From contig NZ_JAUSVX010000030.1 of the NCBI RefSeq assembly GCF_030814995.1, forward strand, positions 1-64,000: a DNA stretch of 64,000 bases, in the 5' to 3' direction. Below are positions 35,462 to 43,936 of the stretch, in pieces. Position 1 is the stretch's first letter; each line of letters opens with the position of its first letter. The notes below the pieces were generated by a model, which searched no databases, was not told the origin of the DNA, and was given only the letters and a program-made list of their open reading frames with translations. Both the position numbers and the translations under genes were made by a program. The DNA comes from Labrys wisconsinensis. GTDB taxonomy: Bacteria; Pseudomonadota; Alphaproteobacteria; Rhizobiales; Labraceae.

Positions 35462-35530
35462 CACGGCGCGACGTTGAGCGAAGGTTCGGCCATGTGTCAA
35501 CAGGAACACGAACGCCGATGCCGCCATGCT

Positions 35531-36835
35531 TCAGGCCGCGGTTCCGTCGACCAGGATCACCCTGAGATCGTTGACGTTGGTGAAGGTCGGGCCGGGCGCG
35601 ACGAGGTCGCCGAGCGCCTCGAAGAACCCGGTGGAATCATTGTCGGCCAGGCTCCCGGCGGGATCGAGTCCGCGGGCGCCGGCGCGGGCGAGCGTGGTCT
35701 CGTCGACGACGGCGCCGGCCGGGTCGGTCGCCGCGCCGGCGCCGCCGTCGGTGCCGTCGGTGTCGGCGGCGAGGGCGCTGACGCCGGCAAGGCCGCCGAG
35801 CTCGACCGCGAGGGCGAGGGCGAACTCCTGGTTCGGCCCGCCCCGCCCCTGGCCGCGGATGGTCACCGTCAGCTCGCCGCCGGAGAGGATGGCGGTGCGC
35901 CCGCCGCGCGCCAGCGCCTCGCGGGCGAGCCGGGCCTGCGCCGCCGCGACCTCGCGCGCCTCGCCCTCCAGGTCGGCGCCGAGCACCAGCGGCACATAGC
36001 CCTGCGCGGCCGCCGCGGTGGCGGCCGCCGCGAGCATCTCGGCCGGCGTCATCACGATGCGGAACGCGCTGCGGGCGAACACCGGATCGCCGGGCTTGGG
36101 CGTCTCGTTCGCCGGGTCCTCGAACAGGGCCCGCGCCGCGCCGAGCGGGGTGGCGTAGCGCTCGGCGATGGCGAGGGCCTCGGCATTGCTCACCGGGTCG
36201 GCCACCGTCGGCCCCGAGCCGATCACGGCGGGGTCGTCGCCCGGCACGTCGGAGATGGCCAGCGTCAGGAGCCGCGCCGGATGCGCGGCCCGCGCCAGCC
36301 GGCCGCCCTTGATGCGCGACAGGCGCTTGCGGATGGCGTTGATCTCGTCGATCGCCGCGCCCGAGCGCAGGAGATGACGGGTGATGGCGCGCTTTTCCTC
36401 CAGGGTCAGCGCTCCCGCCGGCGCCACCCAGTTGGCCGAGGCGCCGCCGGAGAGCAGCACCAGCACCAGGTCGTCCGGGCCGGCCGCGGCCGCCAGGTCC
36501 AGCGCCTGCCCGGCGCCGGCGACGCTGCCGGCGTCCGGCACGGGATGGCCGGCCTCGATCATCGGCAGGCGCTCCAGCGGACGGCCATAGCCGTGGCGGG
36601 CGACGGCGAGGCCGGCGATGCGGGCGGGATCGACGCCCCGTTCGCGGTAATGCGCCTCGGCGACCTCGGCCATGCTGCCGCCGGCCTTGCCGGCCGCCAG
36701 CACGATCAGCCGTCCGTTCGGCGGCGCCTCCGGCAGGTGCGGCGGCAGGCAGCCGGCGGGGTGGGCGGCGGCGACGGCCGCGCCGAAGATCGCCTCGAGC
36801 GCCGCGCGCCTTGCCTGAATACCGGTCTCGCTCAC
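35531..36835 (-). CDS. Glycerate 2-kinase (GckA/TtuD, MOFRL domain)
   Basis: The 434-residue kinase phosphorylates D-glycerate to 2-phosphoglycerate. The N-terminal domain has VLAAGKAGGSMAEVAEAHYR near residue 45 and VLLSGGASANWVAPAGALT near 125. The C-terminal MOFRL domain has AILSGGELTVTIRGQGRGGP near 315 and ADTDGTDGGAGAATDP near 366. Older annotation calls such proteins hydroxypyruvate reductase (TtuD), which the sequence does not support. Its product feeds enolase and the neighbouring pyruvate kinase. Confidence 0.88.
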   Translation of the reverse strand: MSETGIQARRAALEAIFGAAVAAAHPAGCLPPHLPEAPPNGRLIVLAAGKAGGSMAEVAEAHYRERGVDPARIAGLAVARHGYGRPLERLPMIEAGHPVPDAGSVAGAGQALDLAAAAGPDDLVLVLLSGGASANWVAPAGALTLEEKRAITRHLLRSGAAIDEINAIRKRLSRIKGGRLARAAHPARLLTLAISDVPGDDPAVIGSGPTVADPVSNAEALAIAERYATPLGAARALFEDPANETPKPGDPVFARSAFRIVMTPAEMLAAAATAAAAQGYVPLVLGADLEGEAREVAAAQARLAREALARGGRTAILSGGELTVTIRGQGRGGPNQEFALALAVELGGLAGVSALAADTDGTDGGAGAATDPAGAVVDETTLARAGARGLDPAGSLADNDSTGFFEALGDLVAPGPTFTNVNDLRVILVDGTAA

Positions 36836-36878
36836 GTCACTGCCTCCCCAAGCTTGCGGCGGGATTGCCGCGCCGCCC

Positions 36879-37790
36879 CTATTTCGGCCGGGCGATCCAG
36901 ATGCCGGCCAGGATGATCAGGCCGCCGGCGGCCTGCAGCGGCGTCACCGCCTCGGCCAGCACCAGCCAGCCCAGCCCGGCCGCCGCCAGCCCCTCCAGGA
37001 AGATCACCAGGGAGGAGAACATCGCCGGCAGCGAGCCGAGCGCCACGGTGAGCAGCCCCTGGCCGCCGACATGGCTGACCCAGGCGAGCGCGATCAGCAC
37101 CGCCCAGCCCTGCAGGCTCGCCGGAAGCAGGGGCTGGCCGAGAGCCAGCGCGGCGCCGATGGCGACCGCCGCGAGGACGGCGGCCATGACGAGGCTCATG
37201 TGGAAGGTCGCGCGGGCCGCCCGATGGCGCTTGCGGGCCTGCTCGACCGCCAGGAAATAGGCGCCGAAGAACATTCCCGTCCCCGCCGCCAGCCCGTCGC
37301 CCACGAGATGCTCCGGCGCGAAGGCGAAGGACTGCCAGACCAGCGCCAGGCCGCCCAGCAGGCAGAGCGCCAGGCCCGCCAGCGCCGCCGCGTCGACCTG
37401 CCGGCGATAGGCGAGCCAGCCGAAGATCACCACCCAGACCGGCGCGGTCGTGGCGAAGAACGTGGCGTTGGCGACGCTCGTGTGCAGGATCGAGAGGTGC
37501 CAGAAGAACAGGTCGCCGGCGAAGAACAGGCCGGCCGCGACCACGGGCGCGGAGAATCGCGGGCCGGCATCCGCGGGCCCGCTGGCATGGGCGTCCTCGA
37601 TGCGCATCCAGGCATAGAGCACCGGCAGGGCGAGGAGGACGCGGAAGAAGGCGCTGGCGAAGGGGCCGACATCGGCGAGGCGCACGAAGATCGGCGAGGC
37701 GCCCATGGCGAGGGCGCCGCCGATCAGCGCCGCGAAGGCAGGCCAGGGGGCGCCGCGCGCCGGCGCGCCGTCATCGAGCGCCGTGGCCAT
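36879..37790 (-). CDS. EamA/DMT family transporter
   Basis: The 303-residue inner-membrane protein has ten predicted membrane segments in two EamA repeats. The first begins FAALIGGALAMGASPIFVRL, the second near FFGAYFLAVEQARKRHRA, and the last ends ALQAAGGLIILAGIWIARPK. Such drug/metabolite transporters export amino acids or metabolites; the substrate cannot be told from sequence. It is 43 bases upstream of the glycerate kinase gene and may head that unit. Confidence 0.85.
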   Translation of the reverse strand: MATALDDGAPARGAPWPAFAALIGGALAMGASPIFVRLADVGPFASAFFRVLLALPVLYAWMRIEDAHASGPADAGPRFSAPVVAAGLFFAGDLFFWHLSILHTSVANATFFATTAPVWVVIFGWLAYRRQVDAAALAGLALCLLGGLALVWQSFAFAPEHLVGDGLAAGTGMFFGAYFLAVEQARKRHRAARATFHMSLVMAAVLAAVAIGAALALGQPLLPASLQGWAVLIALAWVSHVGGQGLLTVALGSLPAMFSSLVIFLEGLAAAGLGWLVLAEAVTPLQAAGGLIILAGIWIARPK

Positions 37791-37880
37791 GTCTGTCTCG
37801 AAGCGCGCGGATCATGTCGGGAAGCGATCGCCGGTGGAAATTCGCGGCTAGCTCTATGGCACGGCGCGCCCGGCGTCACT

Positions 37881-38708
37881 ATGCTCGCGGCTTCGTGTGA
37901 CATTCCGTCCCCGGTTCATCTCGTGACGTCCAGCTTCGAGCCTGTCGAAACCATCGCGGGCGATGCCGCATCCGGCCTTCTCCTCCTCTGCGACCACGCC
38001 TCCAATGCCCTGCCGGCCGAGTATGGCTCGCTCGGCCTGCCGCTGGGCGAGCTCGGGCGCCATATCGGCTATGACATCGGCGCGGCCCGCGTCACCCGGG
38101 CGCTCGCCGCCCGGTTCGGCGCGCCGGCGGTGATGACGCGCTATTCCCGCCTGCTGATCGATCCCAACCGCGGCGCCGACGACCCGACGCTGGTCATGCG
38201 CCTGTCCGACGGCGCGCTGGTGCCGGGCAATGCCCGGGCCGACGCCGCCGAGATCGCCCGCCGCATCGAGCGCTTCCACCGGCCCTACCATGCGGCGATC
38301 GACGCGGCGCTCGACCGCACGCTGGCGCAGGGCATCGTGCCGCTGGTCTTCTCCGTGCACTCCTTCACCCCGGTCTGGCGCGGCGTGCAGCGGCCCTGGC
38401 ACGTCACCGTCCTGTGGGACAAGGACCCGCGGGTGGCGCAGCCGCTGATCGCGCATTTCCGCCGGGACCCGGCCCTGATCGTCGGCGACAACGAGCCCTA
38501 TGACGGCTGCCTGGAGGGCGACACGCTGTACCAGCACGCCACCATGCGCGGCCTGCCGCATGCGCTGATCGAGCTGCGCCAGGACCTCGTCGGCAGCGAG
38601 GCCGGCGCTCTCGGCTGGGCCGCCCGGGTGGGCGACGCGCTGGTGCCGCTCCTCGCCGATCCCGCGGTGCGCCGCATCGAGCATCACGGCTCGCGCGCCG
38701 GCCCCTGA
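37881..38708 (+). CDS. N-formylglutamate amidohydrolase family protein
   Basis: The protein has about 275 residues. The zinc-hydrolase pattern includes LLLLCDHASNALPAEYGSLG near residue 36, SRLLIDPNRGADDPTLVMR near 90, FSVHSFTPVW near 150 and the C-terminal ALIELRQDLVGSEAGALGWA. In histidine degradation the family releases formate from N-formylglutamate, but no hut genes are nearby, so this may be a paralogue acting on another N-acyl amino acid. The start is uncertain: ATG at 37881 or GTG at 37923 (VTSSFEPV). Confidence 0.85.
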   Translation: MLAASCDIPSPVHLVTSSFEPVETIAGDAASGLLLLCDHASNALPAEYGSLGLPLGELGRHIGYDIGAARVTRALAARFGAPAVMTRYSRLLIDPNRGADDPTLVMRLSDGALVPGNARADAAEIARRIERFHRPYHAAIDAALDRTLAQGIVPLVFSVHSFTPVWRGVQRPWHVTVLWDKDPRVAQPLIAHFRRDPALIVGDNEPYDGCLEGDTLYQHATMRGLPHALIELRQDLVGSEAGALGWAARVGDALVPLLADPAVRRIEHHGSRAGP

Positions 38709-38903
38709 GAGACCGCTCCGAGCGCCCCGCCTCTTGACCCCGCCCGCCCTTATCCGCCACATCCCCGGGGAGCAGCGCTGCGGCCGGGCCGTGGGCCCGT
38801 CGGCAGCGTTCTGCCATGACATTGCGATTCCTCGGGATTTTTCAGGTCTGCGCTGGAAGCGGGGCCGGGATCCCGCCCAGCCTGATTCTATGGAGGCTCA
38901 TTC

Positions 38904-39152
38904 ATGACCGACGCCACGTCCGTCGCCGCCGACCAGCTCAAGTCGATCGTCGAGCGCATCGAGCGCCTCGAGGAGGACAAGAGGGCCATCGCCGACGACA
39001 TCAAGGAAGTCTATGGCGAGGCGAAGGGCAACGGGTTCGACGTCGCGATCCTGCGCAAGATCATCGCGCTGCGCAAGAAGCCGGCGGACGAGCGAGCGGA
39101 GGAAGACGCGATCCTGGAGCTCTATCTCCAGGCGCTCGGCATGCCGGGCTGA
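38904..39152 (+). CDS. gapR: GapR family DNA-binding protein (DUF2312)
   Basis: The 82-residue product is nearly all coiled helix: [56 protein letters not shown]. This is the GapR/DUF2312 pattern. In Caulobacter GapR is a nucleoid-associated protein that binds overtwisted AT-rich DNA and helps gyrase and topoisomerase IV ahead of forks. It appears monocistronic, with a 195-base leader region that should hold its promoter. Confidence 0.92.
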   Translation: MTDATSVAADQLKSIVERIERLEEDKRAIADDIKEVYGEAKGNGFDVAILRKIIALRKKPADERAEEDAILELYLQALGMPG

Positions 39153-39288
39153 CGGCGGCTGCCCAGAACCTGGGCGGGCCCTGCCTGGAATTCGCCCAGG
39201 CGCGGCTGCCGTTCCGGCTTTTCCCGGCGACGACGCTGTGACAAGAATCGCCGGTTGCCCGGAATCGCGGCGGCGAGGGAGGCTCGGC

Positions 39289-39897
39289 ATGAACGCATAT
39301 CACAGGATCCTCGGCGGCCTGGCGCTGGCCGCGACGATCGCCGGCATGCCGGCGGCGGCGCTCGCCCATACCGGCGTCGGCGCCGTCCACGGCTTCGCGC
39401 CCGGCTTCCTGCACCCGCTGACCGGCATCGACCATATCCTCGCCATGGTGATGGTCGGCGTCTTCGCCTGGCAGCTCGGCGGGCGGGCCCTCTGGCTGGT
39501 GCCGGCGGCCTTCGTCACGCTGATGGCGGCGGGCGGGGCGCTGGGCGTCGCCGGCATTCCGGTGCCCTTCGTCGAGGTCGGCATCGCCCTTTCGGTCGTC
39601 GTGCTCGGCGCCGTGGTGGCGCTCGGCCTGCGGGCGCCGCTCGCCGTCGCCATGGGCCTCGTCGGCCTGTTCGCCATCTGCCACGGCCATGCCCATGGCG
39701 CGGAGATGCCGGAGGACGCCGGCGGCCTCGCCTATGGCGTGGGCTTCATGCTCGGCACCGCGCTGCTGCACATGGCCGGGCTCGGCCTCGGCTTCCTGAT
39801 CGGCCGCGCGGGGGACCGGCACGGCCCGCTCATCGTCCGCTCGGTCGGCGGCCTGGCGGCACTGGCGGGCGTTGTCCTGCTCGGCGGCGTGGCCTGA
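39289..39897 (+). CDS. HupE/UreJ family metal transporter
   Basis: The 202-residue protein has a signal peptide (LALAATIAGMPAAALA), then six hydrophobic segments and the HupE signatures HGFAPGFLHPLTGIDHILAM near residue 35 and FAICHGHAHGAEMPEDA near 124. These histidine-rich motifs are linked to nickel or cobalt uptake in the family. No urease or hydrogenase genes are in the window, so the client metalloenzyme is elsewhere. Confidence 0.9.
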   Translation: MNAYHRILGGLALAATIAGMPAAALAHTGVGAVHGFAPGFLHPLTGIDHILAMVMVGVFAWQLGGRALWLVPAAFVTLMAAGGALGVAGIPVPFVEVGIALSVVVLGAVVALGLRAPLAVAMGLVGLFAICHGHAHGAEMPEDAGGLAYGVGFMLGTALLHMAGLGLGFLIGRAGDRHGPLIVRSVGGLAALAGVVLLGGVA

Positions 39898-39987
39898 TCC
39901 GCCGCCGCCTGCCGGCGGCAAGGCCGGCGCGGTTGCCAAATCCCGCCATTGCCCGCATATCGCGGTGAACAACAGCGGGATTCCCCC

Positions 39988-40428
39988 ATGGTTCGCATCC
40001 GCCCATCCCGGGCCGAGGACTTCGCCGACCTGCTCGATATCTGGCGCAGGTCGGTCCGCGCGACCCATCATTTCCTCGCCGAGAAGGACTTCGTCGAGAT
40101 CGAGGCGCTCGTCGCCACCAGCTATCTGCCCAGCAACACGGTCTGGGTGGCGGTGAACGAGGCGGGGCGCCCGCTCGGCTTCATGGGGTTGTCGCAGGCG
40201 CATATCGACACGCTGTTCGTCGATCCCGACATGCGTGGACAAGGCGTCGGCACCCTGCTGATCGACCATGCGCAGGAACGGGCCGACACGCTCACCGTCG
40301 ACGTCAACGAGCAGAACGACCAGGCGGTCGGCTTCTACCAGCATCGCGGCTTTTGCCGCATCGGCCGCTCGGACGTCGACGGCGACGGCCGGTCCTATCC
40401 GCTCCTGCATCTCAGGCGCGCCGGCTGA
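39988..40428 (+). CDS. GNAT family N-acetyltransferase
   Basis: This 146-residue acetyltransferase has the acetyl-CoA pyrophosphate-binding motif DPDMRGQGVGTLLIDHA near residue 77 and the C-terminal NDQAVGFYQHRGFCRIGRSD. RIRPSRAEDFADLLDIWRRS opens the fold. It resembles YjaB-type small-molecule acetyltransferases. The start at 39988 begins MVRIRPSR. Confidence 0.87.
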   Translation: MVRIRPSRAEDFADLLDIWRRSVRATHHFLAEKDFVEIEALVATSYLPSNTVWVAVNEAGRPLGFMGLSQAHIDTLFVDPDMRGQGVGTLLIDHAQERADTLTVDVNEQNDQAVGFYQHRGFCRIGRSDVDGDGRSYPLLHLRRAG

Positions 40429-40446
40429 GCTGCCGAGACGCCGTCC

Positions 40447-40474
40447 TTGACTGCGGGCGCCCGGGCTGTATAAG
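40447..40474 (+). promoter_or_regulatory. Promoter of rplU-rpmA
   Basis: TTGACT (40447-40452) and TATAAG (40469-40474) with a 16-base spacer lie about 150 bases upstream of rplU. Together they are one of the best sigma-70 matches in the window, fitting a ribosomal-protein operon. The leader is long enough to carry regulatory structure. Confidence 0.72.
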
Positions 40475-40621
40475 CACAGCCAGCGCGCGGCCTTCGGGCC
40501 GCGTGTATTTTTTCATGGGCATGCCGATCGGATGCGGTCGGCGGCCCCCCATCAACCGACTGAAAAAGCCGGCGACATCGACTTCAGGTCGATGACAGCC
40601 GGGACCGAACGAGGAGCAATC

Positions 40622-41287
40622 ATGTTCGCAGTCATCAAGACCGGCGGTAAGCAATACCGCGTCAACCCCGACGACGTGGTCTCCGTCGAGAAGCTCGAAG
40701 GCGCGATCGGCGACACCGTCGTGTTCCCCGAGATCCTGATGGTCGGCGGCGAAGCCGGCCTGTCGCTCGGCACGCCCACCGTCGCCGGCGCCACGGTCAA
40801 GGCCGAGATCGTCGAGCAGACCCGCGACGACAAGGTCATCGCCTTCAAGAAGCGCCGCCGCCAGAACTCCAAGCGCAAGATCGGCCATCGCCAGCACCAG
40901 ACCGTGGTGCGCATCGCCGAGATCCTGCTGGGCGGCGCCAAGCCGGCCGCCAAGGCGGCGAAGGCCGAGCCCAAGGCTGCGGCACCGGCCGCGGCCGCCG
41001 CGGTTGCCGACGTCCCGGCCGCCGGCGGGCTCGACGCCTCCAACCTCTCGCTGATCTCGGGCATCGGCCCGACCATCGAGAAGAAGCTGCGCGCCGCCGG
41101 CGTGACCAGCTGGAACGAGATCGCCGCCTGGACCGAGGCCGACATCGCCAAGTGGGACGAGGAGCTGGCGCTCCACGGCCGCGCCGCGCGCGAGGAATGG
41201 GTCGAGCAGGCCAAGGAGCTCCTGGCCGGCAAGCCGCCGCGCGCCAAGGTCGACCAGGCCGAGCAGGCGTCCGGCAAGGATCTGTGA
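40622..41287 (+). CDS. rplU: 50S ribosomal protein L21 with C-terminal helix-hairpin-helix-like extension
   Basis: Residues 1-102 are canonical L21 ([40 protein letters not shown]), about the length of the E. coli protein. An Ala/Pro/Lys linker (about 104-136) is followed by an ~80-residue domain. That domain contains [20 protein letters not shown] (about 141-160) and [20 protein letters not shown], the pattern of helix-hairpin-helix/SAP-like folds. Extended L21 proteins occur in Hyphomicrobiales; the extension's role is not established. rpmA follows 138 bases downstream. Confidence 0.93.
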   Translation: MFAVIKTGGKQYRVNPDDVVSVEKLEGAIGDTVVFPEILMVGGEAGLSLGTPTVAGATVKAEIVEQTRDDKVIAFKKRRRQNSKRKIGHRQHQTVVRIAEILLGGAKPAAKAAKAEPKAAAPAAAAAVADVPAAGGLDASNLSLISGIGPTIEKKLRAAGVTSWNEIAAWTEADIAKWDEELALHGRAAREEWVEQAKELLAGKPPRAKVDQAEQASGKDL

Positions 41288-41425
41288 GCCGACGGCTCGG
41301 GCCGAGGCCCGGGCTTTTTCGATCGACGGGGTCGACAATGCCTGCGCAATCGGGCATTGTCCGGCCAATTCCCATTTTTCTCGCCCCGTCAGCACGGCGG
41401 CGTTTCAGGATTCGAGGGCTGTATC

Positions 41426-41701
41426 ATGGCTCATAAAAAAGCGGGCGGTTCGACGCGCAACGGGCGCGACTCCGACGGCCGCCGTCTCGGCGTCAAGAAG
41501 TTCGGTTCGGAAGCGGTCATCGCCGGCAACATCATCGTGCGCCAGCGCGGCACCAAGTGGCATCCCGGCGTGAACGTCGGCATGGGCAAGGATCACACCC
41601 TCTTCGCCCTTATCGACGGCCGAGTCGCCTTCCGCACGAAAGTCGACGGCCGAACCTACGTCAACGTCGTACCGGCCATTGCGGCCCAAGCAGCAGAATA
41701 A
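41426..41701 (+). CDS. rpmA: 50S ribosomal protein L27
   Basis: The 91-residue protein has the unmistakable L27 N-terminus [20 protein letters not shown], whose tip reaches the peptidyl-transferase centre, and [20 protein letters not shown]. There is no Firmicutes-type cleaved leader. It is the second gene of the rplU-rpmA operon. Downstream are stacked hairpins and a terminator, so the following acetyltransferase is probably expressed by readthrough or its own promoter. Confidence 0.97.
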   Translation: MAHKKAGGSTRNGRDSDGRRLGVKKFGSEAVIAGNIIVRQRGTKWHPGVNVGMGKDHTLFALIDGRVAFRTKVDGRTYVNVVPAIAAQAAE

Positions 41702-41788
41702 CCCGGCGGAATGACCAACACTCCGCCGGTTCCATCGAACCGGCGGACCTGAGAACGACCCGGCTGGCCGGGTTCCAGGGTGCAAGCA

Positions 41789-41823
41789 GGGGCGGTGGAA
41801 AAAAATCCACAAGCCCCTTTTTC
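41789..41823 (+). terminator. Intrinsic terminator after rpmA
   Basis: GGGGC and GTGGA (41789-41799, one bulged G) pair with TCCAC and GCCCC (41806-41817) across an A6 loop, followed by TTTTT. Upstream, between 41703 and 41747, three alternating copies of the CCGGCGGA element form mutually exclusive stems, an arrangement that could modulate termination. The next gene starts only 18 bases beyond. Confidence 0.78.
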
Positions 41824-41840
41824 ATGCCCGGAGCCTGGCC

Positions 41841-42464
41841 ATGAGTGACGCCTTAAGCGAATTCGCCGCGATCGAGATCGAGACGGCGCGCCTCGTCCTG
41901 CGCCTGCCGGAGCCCGGCGACGCTGCCCGCATCGCCGAGCTCGCGGGCGACCATGCCGTCGCCTCGATGACGGCCCGCATCCCCCACCCCTATCACCTGG
42001 CCGACGCGGAGAGCTATATCCGCTCGTCGGCCGAGAATCGCCGCAAGGGCCGGGCCCTGGTGCTGGCCGTGACGCGGCGGGGCGACGGGGCGCTGATCGG
42101 CTGCACTGGCCTCAATATCGGCGAGAAGGTCTCGGCCGAGATCAGCTACTGGACGGGCCGCCCCCATTGGGGCCACGGCTTCGCCACCGAGGCCGCCCGT
42201 GCCCTGATCGACCACGCCTTCGAGACCACGCGCATCGAGGCGGTCACCGGCGCCTGCCGCGTCATGAACGACGCCTCCCGGCGCGTCCTGGAGAAATGCG
42301 GCCTGCACTACGTCACCTCGGGCCTCGCCCCGGCCCCGGCCCGCGGCGGCGCCATGCCGGTCGACCGCTTCCGCCTGTCGCGGCGCGACTGGGAGAGCTT
42401 CAAGGCCTGGCGCCCGGCGACGGTGCGGACCCGTCTCGGCACGCCCGAGCCCGAGGCGGCCTGA
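41841..42464 (+). CDS. GNAT acetyltransferase, RimJ/RimL-like
   Basis: The 207-residue acetyltransferase of the RimJ/RimL type has IEIETARLVLRLPEPGDAAR near residue 12, ISYWTGRPHWGHGFATEAAR near 95 (acetyl-CoA loop) and ACRVMNDASRRVLEKCGLHY near 138. In Hyphomicrobiales a gene like this often follows rplU-rpmA and precedes obgE; obgE is absent here and an MFS gene follows. The substrate could be a ribosomal protein N-terminus or a small molecule. Confidence 0.88.
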   Translation: MSDALSEFAAIEIETARLVLRLPEPGDAARIAELAGDHAVASMTARIPHPYHLADAESYIRSSAENRRKGRALVLAVTRRGDGALIGCTGLNIGEKVSAEISYWTGRPHWGHGFATEAARALIDHAFETTRIEAVTGACRVMNDASRRVLEKCGLHYVTSGLAPAPARGGAMPVDRFRLSRRDWESFKAWRPATVRTRLGTPEPEAA

Positions 42465-42550
42465 ACCGCACCGGCCTGCCGACCATCGCGGCACGCCCGA
42501 TTCGGCCGCAAGAACCGGATCGCCTCCGCCGGACCGGCATGGTCCTGCTC

Positions 42551-42575
42551 GTCCTCGGATCCACGACCCGAGGAC
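42551..42575 (+). promoter_or_regulatory. Hairpin covering the ribosome site of the MFS gene
   Basis: GTCCTCGG (42551-42558) pairs with CCGAGGAC (42568-42575). The right arm contains the GAGGA ribosome-binding sequence for the ATG at 42583. In RNA this would hide the site, so translation may need unfolding or a ligand; it may also be chance in GC-rich DNA. Confidence 0.35.
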
Positions 42576-42582
42576 GCGGCGC

Positions 42583-43812
42583 ATGCCACCGGAGCCCGAG
42601 ACATCCCTGCCGCCGACGTTCCGGCGGATCGCCTGGTCCAACCTCGCGGCCCAGCTTTCCGAGCAGATGGCGCTGGCCGCCGCGCCGCTCGTCGCCGTCC
42701 TGCGGCTCGGGGCCGGTGCCGCCGAGACCGGCCTGCTGCAGACCGCGCAGACGCTGCCCTTCCTCTTGCTGTCGCTCCCGGCCGGCGTCATGGCGGACCG
42801 GGCGTCGCGGCGTCGGCTGATGGTGGGATCGGAAGCGCTGCGAGCGCTCTCCCTCGTCGCCGTCCTCGTCCTGGCGGCACAGGGCGGGCTGACCCTGCCC
42901 GTCCTCGCGGCGCTCGGCTTCCTCGGCGCGCTCGGCACCGTCTGCTACAGCGTCACGGCGCCGGCGCTGGTCGCGGCGTTGGTTCTCCGGGACCAGCTCG
43001 CCGCCGCCAACCGCTGGCTGGAGCTGGCGCGCAGCATCGCCTATGCCGCCGGCCCCGCCGTCGGCGGCGCCATCGTCGGCTGGACCGGCGCGCCCGCCGC
43101 CTACGCCCTGGCGACCGGGCTTTCCCTCGCCGCCGTCGTCCTGCTCGCCGGCCTGCCGGATCACAGGGCCACGGCGGGATCGCGGCGCCATCCGCTGCAC
43201 GACCTCGCCGAAGGCGCGGCGTTCGCCATGCGCCATCCCCTGCTGCGCCCCATCCTCGGCACGGCCGTGGTCTTCAACATCGCCTGGTTCGTCCTCCAGG
43301 CCGTCTATGTCGCCTACGCCGTGCAAAGGCTCGGGCTGACGGCCGGCGGCATCGGCATGACGCTGGGCCTCTACGGCGCCGGCATGGTCACGGGCGCCCT
43401 GCTGGCGCCGCGGCTGTCGCGGCGCCTGACCTTCGGCGCCATGGTCGCGATCGGTCCGTTCGCCGGGCTCTGCGCCTCCGCCGCCATGCTGCTGACCCTC
43501 TGGCTGCCCACCGGCGTTCTGGCGGGGCTCGGCTTCTTCCTGTTCGGGGCCGGTCCGGTGTTGTGGACCATCTCGACCACGACGCTGCGCCAGGTGGTGA
43601 CGCCGGCCGCCCTGCTCGGGCGCGTCTCGGCGCTGGTGATGACGGCGACCTTCGGCGCCCGGCCGGTCGGGGCGGCGATCGGCGCCTGGGTCGCCGGCCG
43701 CTTCGGCGTCGAGGCTTGCCTCGCCGTCTCGGCCGCCGGGTTCATGGTGCAGGTTCTGGTGATCTCGGCCTCGCCGGTGCCCCGGCTGCGCCATCTGCCG
43801 GAGGCGGCCTGA
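42583..43812 (+). CDS. MFS transporter, enterobactin-exporter (EntS)-like subfamily
   Basis: The 409-residue protein has 12 predicted membrane segments. It has the motif A variant GVMADRASRRRLMVGSEALR near residue 67 and no large central loop. FRRIAWSNLAAQLSEQMALA at the start and ATFGARPVGAAIGAWVAGRF near the end match the MFS_3/EntS-like group. The substrate is unknown. Translation may be restrained by a hairpin over the ribosome site. Confidence 0.85.
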   Translation: MPPEPETSLPPTFRRIAWSNLAAQLSEQMALAAAPLVAVLRLGAGAAETGLLQTAQTLPFLLLSLPAGVMADRASRRRLMVGSEALRALSLVAVLVLAAQGGLTLPVLAALGFLGALGTVCYSVTAPALVAALVLRDQLAAANRWLELARSIAYAAGPAVGGAIVGWTGAPAAYALATGLSLAAVVLLAGLPDHRATAGSRRHPLHDLAEGAAFAMRHPLLRPILGTAVVFNIAWFVLQAVYVAYAVQRLGLTAGGIGMTLGLYGAGMVTGALLAPRLSRRLTFGAMVAIGPFAGLCASAAMLLTLWLPTGVLAGLGFFLFGAGPVLWTISTTTLRQVVTPAALLGRVSALVMTATFGARPVGAAIGAWVAGRFGVEACLAVSAAGFMVQVLVISASPVPRLRHLPEAA

Positions 43813-43936
43813 CGGTCGGGCTCGGGACGCCGCCGGCGAGGGCCGCGGCAGCTCATGCATTTGTCGCAAAGTCCTGATCTGTGACGCGGACGGATGCCGG
43901 CGGTCGAGCGCCGGCCCGGCGACGCAGGAGCATGCC

